A stretch of 64,000 bases of DNA from Gonatopus flavifemur (Eukaryota > Arthropoda > Insecta > Hymenoptera > Dryinidae). A program made the translations under genes and the position numbers. Shown here piece by piece: positions 1-11,296 of this stretch (position 1 is its first letter; every line of letters starts with the position of its first letter). A model generated the notes under the pieces. That model saw only the letters and a list, made by a program, of their open reading frames with translations, was not told the origin of the DNA and ran no database searches. The stretch covers positions 29,176,001 through 29,240,000 of the forward strand of contig JAFFJZ010000007.1 in the NCBI GenBank assembly GCA_018340375.1. The letters are read 5' to 3'.

Positions 1-605
1 TTGGTATATAACCTTAAAATGTAAGTATATCCTCAATATACTAGCGAGTCTAGTAATTTATAGTAGATAATTTTTCTCAGTGTACATTTTTTTCACAATT
101 TGAGACGTAAGTTCGTGAGATTTAATTGACGAAATCGGCGTTTCAACGGTTTTGTTTCCAAATTTTGGCTGCCATATTGAATCCTCCATCTCGATTTTCG
201 GAAATATTCTGATCGGATTTCAAAGAGCAGATATCTATACCACCGATTGCCAGCTAGAAATTGCCCTTTCTCTAAATTGGACAATCCATGTTGAAAAAAA
301 TCCAATATATTCCAACAGATTCCAGTATACACTGAGAGAAAACAGTCTCAAACCAAGAAAACATTAGATTGACCGAGTCTAATCCAATATTTTCTTGAGT
401 CAAGAAAACTTTCTTCAAACGGAGGAAACATTTAATCAGTTTAGTTCAGTCTGTTTCTTAGTTACAAAGTACCATAGTAAGTTTAACTCTAAATTTTTCC
501 TCCATGTAGTCTCCAAAAAAGGCCTTGAACGAGTGCTTATCTTCGGAAGACCCTCAGTTGTACTACTCTTCATGAGAGGCATGTGCGATGCATTCATAAT
601 TGAGT
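1..605. other. No gene seen; scattered CACTGAG-type ends
   Basis: TTTTTCTCAGTG (about 74-85) and CACTGAGAGAAAA (about 329-341) are element ends, and the words TTTTCTTGAGTC / AAGAAAAC recur at 350-420. Open frames are short and unlike any known protein. Confidence 0.5.
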
Positions 606-1707
606 GAGAGTAAAAAAAACTGGAAATTTACTGTGCAACTGGACTGGAAATTTCCAGTGCTAGTACTGGAATATGGATATTCCAGTACATGTACAGAGAT
701 TTTGTTGTTACGTTACTGAAAATTTACCAAGCATAACTGAAAATTCAGTCATTGTACTGGAATTTTCAAGTTTGAGATGATGTACTGAAATTTTGCCATG
801 ATTTCGCGAAAATTTTACCGGCTCGTACTACAATTTTATAGTTCTTGTGCACCAAAAAAAAATATTCCCTCAAAAAGGACTTGAGAAAAAATTTGGAATT
901 TAGAAAAAAAACCTAATCGTTGGTATACTGGAATTATACAGGTTTTTAACTGCAATTCTCAGGTTTTGTGATGGAATTTTCCAGTTACTATGCAATTGAA
1001 TTATACAGGTTTTGAACTGCAATTTTCAGGTCGTGTGATGGAATTTTCCAGTTGCTATGCAACGGAATTTAATCACTGTTGCACTGAAATTTTCCACTTC
1101 TATTGGACTTCGTCATTTCTGGCAGGAAAAATTTCAAGTCTTTATATTAAAAATTTCCTGATTGAGATTTTGAATAATAATTGTAATTGTAGCCAATGAA
1201 ATTGATATATGAGGTTTTTCCAAGACTTATCCTCTTGTGTTCTAGATATGAAGCATATGTAGTAACCCAAGCTGGCCTTCCAACATGTCGCGCTATAGCT
1301 CATCGGTTAGGTCTTAGGTTTCAGTTGGTAGGCAGGTAGAAAAGTGTGGGTTCAAATCCTGTTAGGTAGACATGAGTTTCTGTCCATCCAAATGAACGAT
1401 CAAAAGTTTCTCAATCATCTTAGAACACAAGGACCCTGCAAAATCACTTTGCGTGAGCAATTTTTTTTCAATTTTCATGGATATTTTCAGCATTAATTTT
1501 CCAGTACATGTCCTGGAAAAGTCCAGCTCGTGTACTGAAAAATTCCAGTACCGAGGCTCAGAAAATTTCCAGTTTTGATGCGGAAATTCCATAACGTTTG
1601 CACTGAATTTTTGCAGTACAAATGTGCTGAAATTTTCCGGTACATGTACAGGTTAATGACTTCCAGTACATGTACTGGAATTTTCCGGTGAAATGTTTTT
1701 ACAGTGT
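606..1707. repeat. Foldback element, TTCCAGTACATGTACTGGAA interior, with nested SINE-like piece
   Basis: Right terminus TTTTTACAGTG. The left terminus is degenerate. Both halves are crowded with GGAAATTTCCAGT and CCAGTACATGTACTGG-like words on both strands. The segment ~1250-1375 in the middle is unrelated and contains the tRNA-like sequence. Confidence 0.6.
1290..1372 (+). repeat. tRNA-like sequence (SINE-like)
   Basis: A-box TATAGCTCATCGGTTAGG (about 1294-1311) and B-box GGTTCAAATCC (1349-1359) at roughly tRNA spacing, but no cloverleaf can be drawn. It lies inside the foldback element, dividing its halves. Confidence 0.45.
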
Positions 1708-1737
1708 ATGAAGAAAATTTTCATAGCCCAAGCAGGT

Positions 1738-2087
1738 CCCTTGTAAAAATGAATCATATATGCGGCATACATGACCACACATGGTACATATATGATATCA
1801 CAGATTCATATATGACCCCTATTTAATTCATATATGGGCCATATATGATTTCAGACATTCATATATGGGCCATATACATTTCATATATGGCGTTATGTTC
1901 CCTATATATGGGTCATGTTTGGTCCTTATATGGATTGAACAATCGTATATGAATTTTATATGGTCATATATGCCACATATATGAATTACATATGATTTAT
2001 ATATGGCCATATATGATTCTTACCAAGTCCATATATGAATCAAATACAGTTTATATATGGGCCATATATGAATCATTTTCACAAGGG
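1738..2087. mobile_element. CCCTTGT-type foldback element, ATTCATATATGG interior
   Basis: About 26-bp terminal inverted repeat CCCTTGTAAAAATGAATC / GATTCATTTTCACAAGGG, flanked by GT on both sides. The interior is a dense run of CCATATATGAAT / ATTCATATATGG words. Confidence 0.8.
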
Positions 2088-2119
2088 GTGTCTTCTTTGG
2101 ATAAGAAAAAGATTTATAT

Positions 2120-2640
2120 TCTCACACCAATAAAATATGTTCTTACATTTAAAAAAATGCGGTATCAAAACGGTGTCAGAATCAACGCAGAATCAACACC
2201 GTACAAATTCTATACATGTCCATCACGAAATTGGTGTCAAATAACACCAAACGATGTTAGAATAACACTTTACGGTGTAAAAATGACACTATGTGGTGTT
2301 GAAAGAACACTTTTTGGTGTGAACTTTTTCCAGCACCGCCAATTTTTTACAGGGTAGGAATAAGCTTATTTTTTGTCGCAGTGTAGATTCTGTGACGAAA
2401 CAACATGGTTCTCCGATAGGAAATTATTTCTCACCGGTATTCATGAGGTTTTACCAATAAAAACCAATAGAATATTGACTCCCAAACGAAATGCAATAAA
2501 AACCTATAACGATTGTGACAAAACGACACAGGAAAACGATGGAAACCCATTGATTCCGATAAAATTACACCTATCGGTTTTTATTGGAATTTTTCAATAC
2601 GGATTAGAGGTCTTAACTTGATCGTAATCGCGCCAACTTG
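2120..2640. repeat. Two adjoining palindromic-word repeats
   Basis: 2120-2355 repeats GGTGT..ACACC (for example GGTGTCAAATAACACC). 2360-2640 repeats CCAATAAAAACC / CCGATAGG-type words that pair across the segment. Precise ends are not resolved. Confidence 0.5.
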
Positions 2641-2934
2641 GCCTAGGGCTGGGCCTGAGATGCCAAAGAGTCACATTTCTAATGGGTTGATGTCATTTGA
2701 GTGGTGTATCTGAATATTCATTGTACTCGAAATATCGTTTTTTTAGAATAAAATCACAAAAAAATCGTGCACTTCATTTAAAAATAGTTCATAACATTTT
2801 TGGATCACATTCTTGGTTGAAACTCTCGAAAGAGCAGGTTTCAAACCATCAAAAACGCTATATTCCAATTTTTTCCATCGAGTTCTTCATATAAAGTCAC
2901 ACAATTAAAAGTTGACCAGAATTTCATGACATTT

Positions 2935-3165
2935 GGGAGGAAAAGCGTGAATCCAATCGGTTCCAATGTCCCAGTTTAAAAATTCTATTCAATTCCATTG
3001 ATCAATGAGATTCAATACAAACTTTGCAACGATTAATATCCATTCACGCTTGTTCCAATAAACCGTTGCAACTTACCGGAACCGGTCAAATTAATGAAAT
3101 TCAATGAGAATTCAATGAGTTTGGATAGTCATTTATCGTTGCAAAGTTTGTTATCAATCTTGCTA
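2935..3165. repeat. Foldback repeat, TTCAATGAGATTCAATG interior
   Basis: ACAAACTTTGCAACGAT near 3017 pairs with ATCGTTGCAAAGTTTGT near 3137. CCATTGATCAATGAG words lie outside and ACCGGAACCGGT at the centre. Confidence 0.55.
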
Positions 3166-4115
3166 ATTATTGGTTTTCAATAGACTTTTTTCGTTAGGAT
3201 AGATTTTAATGAGTTTTTCCACCGTTTAATTGGATTCAAATGAAATGAAATATTATAAAATATTTATAATATTATTATATATTAAGACTTTGGATGCAAT
3301 TATCGATTATCGATTACCGTTTTCAGGCCGAGTAAAAGTGTTCCTGAGGGTTTAAGTCATCAAGAACGTTACAGATCGTATCCAAGACGTCATCGAGATT
3401 TCACGGTGATCGAACAAATTACTACAAGCGTATAGGTTTCAACTGTTGGTATCTATTGTACTCTTCATTTTTCAAAGTATAATTCAGTTTGAGAATATAT
3501 TTCATAGAAATTGCGCCAAATGTGCGTACATTATATTTGGTTTGGATTATATGTCCTATCGAAGAGAAGGAATCAGAAAAAGTTTTATATTTCATAACAT
3601 CGACGAGTATCAGATTTGTTATTTTTAGTTCATTCGATAAAATCATGAAAAAATTAATGCAACAAGGTCAATGAAAAAAAACGATACACCGTCAATGTAG
3701 TGAAAAAATTTTCAAAAAATGCTACAACTCATTCGATAAAATATAAACTTTTTCAAGTGGGTACTATTGTTTCTCGGTACATAAATTTACGATGAAACGT
3801 GACGTAGGCCTTATAAAAGAAATAACCATGTGCATTTCGAATAGGAGGGAAAGAGATATAATTATATTTTATCCGAAATGTTACAAGAGATGAAGGGTAT
3901 AAGTATTTCTTTTTATTTATGAACTTATCACCTCTTTTGGAAAAATATATTAGGGTACCATTGCTGTGGGAGATTTCTTCAATTTTTTGTTATGTAGAAT
4001 CGGACTTTGGATCAAACGTGAGTAACCGAGATATAAGATCATTCAATATTATTCCTAGTATTTTTCTAATCGATTCGATATTACACAAATTTGTCTTCTA
4101 GTAACCTGCATATAA
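3166..4115. other. No gene seen
   Basis: AT-rich sequence with short, unconvincing open frames and no recognised repeat ends. Confidence 0.5.
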
Positions 4116-4272
4116 CCCATACAGCACACAGATATCCATCAGATGTCCATTAGATATCCAGGATATTTGGGATATCCAATGGAGATCTAATGGACGTCAA
4201 ATGGATATTGGACTGACATTTGGATATCTATTGGATATCTGATGGATGCCATATCCAAGTGTGCTGTATGGG
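4116..4272. mobile_element. CCCATACAGCAC foldback element, GATATCCAT interior
   Basis: 157 bp. Ends CCCATACAGCACAC / GTGTGCTGTATGGG, with AA on both sides. The interior is entirely GATATCCA(T/A) / TGGATATC and GATGTCCATTAGATAT words, so the whole can fold into one hairpin. Confidence 0.85.
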
Positions 4273-7248
4273 AAGTTCGAATGCATATACAATATCACCT
4301 GTACTTCCTCCATAGATTGGCATATACCTCATTATTATGTAAAATAATCAGAAAATGAAAGTCTTCAATTCACTATGATGTCAATCTTTTGCGCCATGAT
4401 GGATCACCTAATGATTCACCTAGTTCTCATCGATTTTCCACGATTGAAACGAAAGCTCTTGCGTGCCATTAATAATTCGTGGCTCAAAGGATTGGAATTA
4501 ACGATAAAAAGACTAGAAAATCACAAAATTTTTCTTCTAGACATCCTAATCCTAGTGCTACGGCCGTACAACAGATTTCTTCGATGTCCATTGAACGTCC
4601 GTGTACTGATTGATAACTTTACATACAGGGATGCTGCTTTCATGAATAAAGATGAACATATATAAATGGAATACAAAATAAAACTCAATGAATTTACCGT
4701 AAATATTAAGACTGTATTCGATATTACGATAAAAATGCACCGTATGTGTGAATTAGAATGTTTCAATGAACATCCACTGAAAATATACTCACATGTTGCT
4801 TACTAAACAAAATCTACATCAATTGGCATTCTTGTTAATGAGAATTTTACTCTGGAAGTGTAGAAACGGCACTGTCAAAAATTCCTTTGTGGATTTCCAA
4901 AGAGAAGTTTGTAGGTTTTTTACAAACACATTTTCTGTTGTTAATTCCCAAAAAACCTTTGGCCAGATCAAATATTTTCGTTAGATGACCGAGACTTTTC
5001 ATTTTCTCCAAATTTTGTTGAGGAATCCAACAGAGAGAGGATGCTTGTGTGAAAAACTTCCAAAACTTTTTTCACAGTGCATGCAACCCATTTGATCGTT
5101 CATTTATATTTTCAGAATCAGGAAGGTTATTCAAAAAGGTTTATTCGAAAATTCTATTTATTCAAGTTACGTCATGAAAAAATAATGTTGAAACCAAAAT
5201 GATTATGATTCAATGTTAAAAATTGTTCGGGTATTTGTCGTTTAATAGATCTGTTACTGCTGAATACTTGAATCTTTGGAAATCATATGTTGATATCGCT
5301 GAATAACGTACGTTAGAAACATGTAATTTACACCACTGTGATTTTCAACAGCTCAAGTATGATATATACGTCTTTCAATTCAACGGACTTCGATTGTCAC
5401 AAAATTTATAGACTTTAGAAATAATAAGATATTCCATTTCTTTGGAAACGTATTTTTAGAATAGTTCATTATGATTTTTCACGCGTGAAAGGATACTGTA
5501 ATTAATGGATCAACATTATGTAAGAAAATGTAAATGCGTGAGCGGTTATACTCAAGGAGTGTATGTGAAATATATATAAATAGCGAAATTCAATTACTCC
5601 TTGTGATTTGAACAAAGAGCGGAAACTCGATCGATTGCTCAAATCACGGGAGAAGAATGTAGATCCTATGAAAATTTCATCCTGACAAAATGTATTCTTG
5701 AAAGTTCAATGCTTGGGGATTTATTCCGATTACACTGATTTCAAGGATATATTTTCTTCGGAGTATTGTGGTAGAAAATATTGAAGATATATGAACACGT
5801 GGAGCTGGTCTCCAACATAGTTACGTTCTCAGATAACGTTTTTGCACGTATGAAAATCGATAACAATATTGAATATCGTGCACGAAATTATTCAGAATTT
5901 GCTGACCACTCGCCATTCATTCTCATATTCATCTGTGATTGGAGAATATAAATTCAGTAATGACTGTACAGTACTTACTTTTTATTCAGCTGATCAATCT
6001 GAAATTTTAGTTCACGGAGTTAGTCAGCAACATGAAATAAATTTCAGTGCAAAATGTTATATAGATCGAATTATATATGTTTATGACAATTTCGATTATA
6101 TTCGTTTATATACATGTTAGATTTATAATAGATAAGTATTTGAAGTAAGTGGATTATTTCGGTGAATTAAAAAAAAAAACACAACAACACAATACAAAAA
6201 AGTCACGAACGATGACAAAATATACACCGAATTTGTTTGTTTCATAGCGAATAATGTGATTTAAATATTGTTTACTTTGATACATTCCATACGATATAAG
6301 ATTTGAGATAAATATTCATTCCTCACGACAATCATAACATCATGAGAAAATTCAACAATTTTGCGATTTATACACACATACAAAAATGTGAATGTTTATT
6401 GTATCGAATGATGATTCAAACCTGGAATTGAACAATTTACGGCAACGATAAACGTTACAATATTCATATTTCTTCAGTAGAAATCATTCGAGGCTTCTCT
6501 TTGCCCCTTACCTGGCGCTATCGAGGCAGACTAGGCATATCCCTGGCCCTAATATGGGCCAGTGAACTGCTTAATATGATTTCTACTGGAGTTGGATCGA
6601 ATTAATTGGAATTAGAATTACTTGATCGTTTAAAAGACTTCGTATGAGAAACAAAATTATGGATAATAAGTATATATGAAAGTATGAAGAAAAAAAAAGA
6701 CCAATTTTGTCGTGAAAAATAAAGAGAACCTTTTTTGAATTGAACGTTTTGAATATTACATAAATAGGTGTGGAACATTCCTATATCCAAAGATACTCCA
6801 AGTATATGTGTTATGTAAAAAGTGTGAGAATAAACTAATGAGTTCTTCTATCCAGTACATTACATTCCTATGTGCTGATAAAAATAATCCATAAAATTTC
6901 GTCAATGGATGATAAATGAAATGGTATTCATCCTAACAGCACGATATGTCTCTTGTTCTGATCAAAGAATCTCATCACCACCAATTGACAAAATTTAATT
7001 CGAATAAATCCGTATTTTGTATGAAAATTTCTTATTCGCCCGATTCTCATTCAACACCACCAATGTTTTATGCTAGGGGCACTTTTTATTCAGAAAGTTC
7101 TAAACGATTCTAATTCAAAATTTGTATATTATTCATCGCTATTGATTCTCGTTGACTGGGAATAACGAGTTTTAGGCGTCCAAATACTTACTGTCTACAT
7201 TCAGACCTATTTTCGGAGAAGAAAGCCCCCTTCCAGGCAAATATACCA
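4273..7248. other. Intergenic stretch, no convincing gene
   Basis: A small hairpin around 6481-6590 (GAAATCATTCGAGG.. to ..GATTTCTACTGGA, with CTGGC / GGCCAG) and single element tips (TTTTTTCACAGTG near 5065) are visible. Open frames of 60-96 codons lack family resemblance and have skewed composition. Confidence 0.5.
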
Positions 7249-7656
7249 CCCGTACAGCACAACCACCGATCCTCCACCTGGGACTCCGGTGGACTGAAGG
7301 TGAAGAATTGGTGGAGAAATGGAAGCCGTGGAAATAAGGGAGAAATGAGGGGGAGTCTCCGTTGAGACAACGGAGAGGCGACGGAGAAATGTCCGCCCCC
7401 TGTATTTTCAGTACAACTTAAATTCATGAATTCATACATTCAGATTTGGTTACGTAAATGCACCAATACGAATTATAATTATATATATATATATCGAAAA
7501 TACAGGGGGCGGACATTTCTCCGTCGCTTCTCCGTTGCCTCAACGGAGACTCTCCCTTATTTCTCCCTTATTCCCACGGCTCCCATTTCTCCACCAATTC
7601 TCTACCTCCAGTCCACCGAAGTCCTAGGGGGAGGATCGGTGGTTGTGCTGTACGGG
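7249..7656. mobile_element. CCCGTACAGCAC foldback element, GGTGGAGAA family, copy 1
   Basis: Arms of ~155 bp (7249-7405 and 7497-7656), ends CCCGTACAGCACAACC / GGTTGTGCTGTACGGG, CA on both sides. The arms contain GGTGGAGAA words and CAACGGAGA / TCTCCGTTG. The loop contains an (AT)n run. Open frames here reflect the repeat. Confidence 0.85.
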
Positions 7657-8600
7657 CAGAGTGGGGAGAAAATATTCACTTTCTGTCCTAGGAACGAATT
7701 GCTCATTTTCGTTCCACTACAGTGGGGAGAAAGTATTTACTTTCTAACCTAGGGAAGAAAATGCTTATTTTTGTTCCACTGCAGTGCAATAAAGCTACTT
7801 CAGGTACTTTTCCACTCTGTGTGCTTTGGAATACGTGAGAGTGTCAAGTTTGTGACGAAAAGTGTTGACCATTTGTTAAAAATTTCACATTTTTTCAACA
7901 ATGTACACTTTTTTTGCAAGTGTGGGAGAAAAGAAGGTATTCAAGTTGAATGTAGGGAAGAGTAATTTCCGTTCGTGAGATTGTTTACCTTCGCTTTCGA
8001 TTTGCGGAAGCAAATTTCACACTGGATGGAAATTTCCTAGTTCTCCTCCTTCCTTGATGAACAATACACTTGTATATACTGATCAAAAAGTACCCGGAAT
8101 TTCTTAATGAAACGAAAACGGTTCGAATTAGCTTACTGCCGAAAGCTTTCGCCATAGTCGTTGAATGATCAATAAAATCAATGAATAAAGTTAATGTAAC
8201 CACAAAAAATTCCACATAGCAAAAGAAAACCTCCAAAATAAATCCGTCACAAACTCAACATCACTCAACACTGAAGTTGGATATTATTAAATAAAAGACC
8301 CGCGTTGTTCACAAATTCAAGAACGTTCGTGAAACAAACTTTCGGGATTTTTTCTGTCGTGAAAGCAACCGTTCGTGATATTGGTTGTTCGTGAACTTCC
8401 ATTCGTGAAATTGGGCGGCAAGTGAGTAAGATGATTAAACCAATCACATATCTGAGGCAACCAAATCATATTGGTAACTATAACTAGGTTCTTTCGTCAG
8501 TGCAGGACCCGGGTTTTATCCTCCCTCGAGAGACTTTTCAACCACGTCACCATAAATTGATTGTCTTTTATGAAGAGGATTGAGGCATGCGATTCAAATG
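7657..8600. repeat. Hairpin-rich repeats and a SINE-like fragment
   Basis: 7660-7790 repeats GGGGAGAAA.TATT and GTTCCACT words. 7970-8080 ends with TTGATGAACAATACACT, shared with the repeat at 44255-44390. 8491-8530 carries GCAGGACCCGGGTT, related to the SINE-like fragments at 42781 and 63641. 8270-8420 has TTCGTGAA words in both orientations. Confidence 0.5.
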
Positions 8601-8649
8601 GCTCAAAAATCAGGGAAATTATTTTTTTTTTTTAGTAAAACTTAATTTT

Positions 8650-8812
8650 TCTAGACATATTTTACATCCTTACATACCTATACTTTTGAAATATCACTGC
8701 AATATTGCTAAAATATTGCTGCGACATTACTGCGATTGAAGACCGTGGACATGGAATATTGCAGCAATATCGCAGATTATGCAATATTACTGCAATATTT
8801 TGTGCTGTGTGG
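8650..8812. repeat. Truncated foldback element, AATATTGCAGCAATATT interior
   Basis: The right end is TTGTGCTGTGTGGG, close to the CCCATACAGCAC class. The left end is missing. The interior repeats AATATTGC(T/A)GCAATATT, as does the larger element at 59756-60127. Confidence 0.6.
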
Positions 8813-8917
8813 GTTTTTGATAGATGAGAATTTGTTTTCATGCCTGAAGACCTGTATTTCTTGACATACGTTTTTTACACTTTCCATAAACGTTGCAATG
8901 GCATATTGTGCTGTTTG

Positions 8918-9068
8918 CACTGAGAAAACTCTTCAGTTGTAGTAACTAGAAACGACATTAAGTGGAAAACTCAAGTTGCCTGAATTAAGCCGTTGTTTGT
9001 TGCAACAAAAATTCGGTTGTATTTCACTAAAATTTTTAATAACAACAAACTAAACAGTTTTTTCAGTG
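8918..9068. mobile_element. CACTGAG-type foldback element
   Basis: Ends CACTGAGAAAACT / AGTTTTTTCAGTG with TG on both sides. The interior has GTTGT..ACAAC words. Confidence 0.75.
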
Positions 9069-9905
9069 TGGGTAATCAAAACTTCGCAAAAATCCTCATG
9101 AACTCAATCGGATTAAGGGAATTTTATGGAACTATGGAATGAATAAAGTCGGTGAAAGTATACTTTTAAGTGAGAATTATTTCATACGGAATCAGAAAGA
9201 ATGCTGTTGAATATTTCTGTATGGATGAGATCGAAAACCGACGTTAAATTCCCTATGAAAGTTTCTTCAGGTTGACTTAAGTTTTGATAGGAAATTCGCA
9301 GTCTCCTTGTTGAGATGAGATTTTGAAAAAAAAACATGGAAATTCAACTGGAATTCACGAGTTTTGAACCGGATCTGATCGGTGCGAGACTAGCGATTCG
9401 AATGTGAATATCGTGGTATTCTCATATTTTATCGATCTCTGAATTTTCAATGGGAAATAATATATTGGATTTGTTGAACCAACGAATAAGAAAACGACGA
9501 ATCTTTAAAATTTTATGGATGAAATTGAAAATTTTCAGAGAATACACGTTGTATAATATAAGAAGAAACTTAGATAATTGAAAAATAATCACACGATGAA
9601 TTTATGATCGGGAAAAAAATTAATATCCATTTTCTTCATCTTGAATAACTCCTCATTCGTATGAAACCAATGTAGGATAGAGTTCTCTTGGAGAATTTTA
9701 TTTTTCAAAAACCATCCATACCCTCCTAATCATATTCCTCACAATATTGTACATCGCAAACACGTATCAATATTGTCCGTGGAAAATTTTCCTCATTCTC
9801 ACTGAAATTTCATCGAGCAGTTTTCCATTACATTTGATCGTATTGTGGATTCAGTGCACCGATTACGTTTGAATGTTCACTAGACTTCATACTTTATTTT
9901 CAGGA
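9069..9905. other. No gene seen
   Basis: AT-rich, no long open frame and no clear repeat ends. Confidence 0.5.
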
Positions 9906-9907
9906 CT

Positions 9908-10134
9908 ATATGGAAAAAATAATTTCGCTGCAACAGCCAAGTGGCTAGTACGGACCACTTAAATGAGCTCCTGTAGCTAAATTTGAGTTATGGAAACAAA
10001 AGAATTTACATTTGTAGCTAATTTATTTGCCGCAGCAGCTAAAATTTAGCCGCAGAAGCTACTTCAATAGCTCTCCGTGTCCGTGCTAGCCATTTGGCTG
10101 CTGCAGCTAAATTATTTTTTCCGGTTATATATAA
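9908..10134. mobile_element. GGAAAAAATAATTT foldback element, AGCTAAATTTAGC interior
   Basis: Arms begin GGAAAAAATAATTTCGCTGC and end GCAGCTAAATTATTTTTTCC, with GCCAAGTGGCTAG / CTAGCCATTTGGC inside. Both ends are bordered by ATAT-like sequence. Confidence 0.7.
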
Positions 10135-10772
10135 CCGTTGAAAAATGAAAAGTCTATAATCATATACAAAATCTCAGTGATTGCAAACTCCTGAGTTTTT
10201 TTCTCATTCTCAAGAGAAACTTTAGGGTCGAATATGCGTATTTTATTACATTCAATCATAGATTGATCGCTCGAACCCTATATTTACCAAAAGATTCGTC
10301 ATCCATTTCAAATTCCATCTCTCCGCAAATTGGATTCATTCGTAATTCACGATTGACGATATGTTTCAAATTAATGTACAGAATACGTGTTTGCAATGTG
10401 CAACATCGTTTCGATCACTCTTTAACCTTGTAGATAATATAAAATTGCGATATCTAATGATGACCAGCATTTTTGACTCTCATAAATATATGATCACACG
10501 TTAAAATATGTAGATATATTATTCAAGTATTTTTTATTCTCTATGACACCGCCTTATTTTGAACATAAGTTAGAATCATATCGATGACAAAATATTCAAA
10601 TCCAATTATGTAACGTACAATCATATTTTTGATGGTTTTTTCTAAATTTTCTACTTGTCTAACTCATATATTCCTTGACCATAGTTGAAAAGGACACGCT
10701 AAACTTGATTTATATGTAATTTATACACGTATAATATACACTTTTATCCTTGGGGTTGTTACACTTCATATG

Positions 10773-11296
10773 CTCCGAAAAAAATAATTTATTTGACCGA
10801 ATGAACTGAAGTTAGTTATCAAAATTAGTTTCGATTAACAAAAGGATAGAAGCCGGTAATAAAAGCTGTAGTAAAGGCAACTCAAAATTAGTAACAGCAA
10901 CTAAAGTCAAAGAAATTAAATTTAAATTGAGTTGAGCCAAAGCCCGTTTCAGTTATTCAAATATCAACAACTGTATCTACACTGTTAGAAATTTCTGATT
11001 GAATTTCCAATTATATGTAATGGAAGCAAAAGTTATTCACGTAATTGAAAAATTTATTGAAATTTCAATTACATTTGAATGAAATTTCAGTGACAAAAAT
11101 ATATATTAATGTATGATATAATATAGGCAAAATTTAAAATTTAGTTGCATGTAAATGAATTCTCATTTTAATCGCCACGAATTTGAAATTTCATTCACAA
11201 ATGTACATGAAAAATATATTAAATTTAAAGACATTTTCGACAGTGTAGTTGCTGGAACTAATTTGGAGTAAGGGTAACTAGTCATTTTTTTCGGTG
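10773..11296. mobile_element. C(T/A)CCGAAAAAAAT element containing a nested element
   Basis: Ends CTCCGAAAAAAATAA / TCATTTTTTTCGGTG with TG on both sides. TAACTAAAGT / AGTTAGTTA-type words lie inside. Interrupted by 10980-11245. Confidence 0.7.
10980..11245. mobile_element. CACTGT-type foldback element nested in the previous one
   Basis: Ends CACTGTTAGAAATTT / ATTTTCGACAGTG with TA on both sides. The interior repeats AATTGAAATTTCAATT-like words. Confidence 0.75.

Noticed and set aside
1992..2357. 121-codon open frame
   Set aside because: Spans two palindromic-word repeats; amino-acid periodicity follows the DNA repeat.
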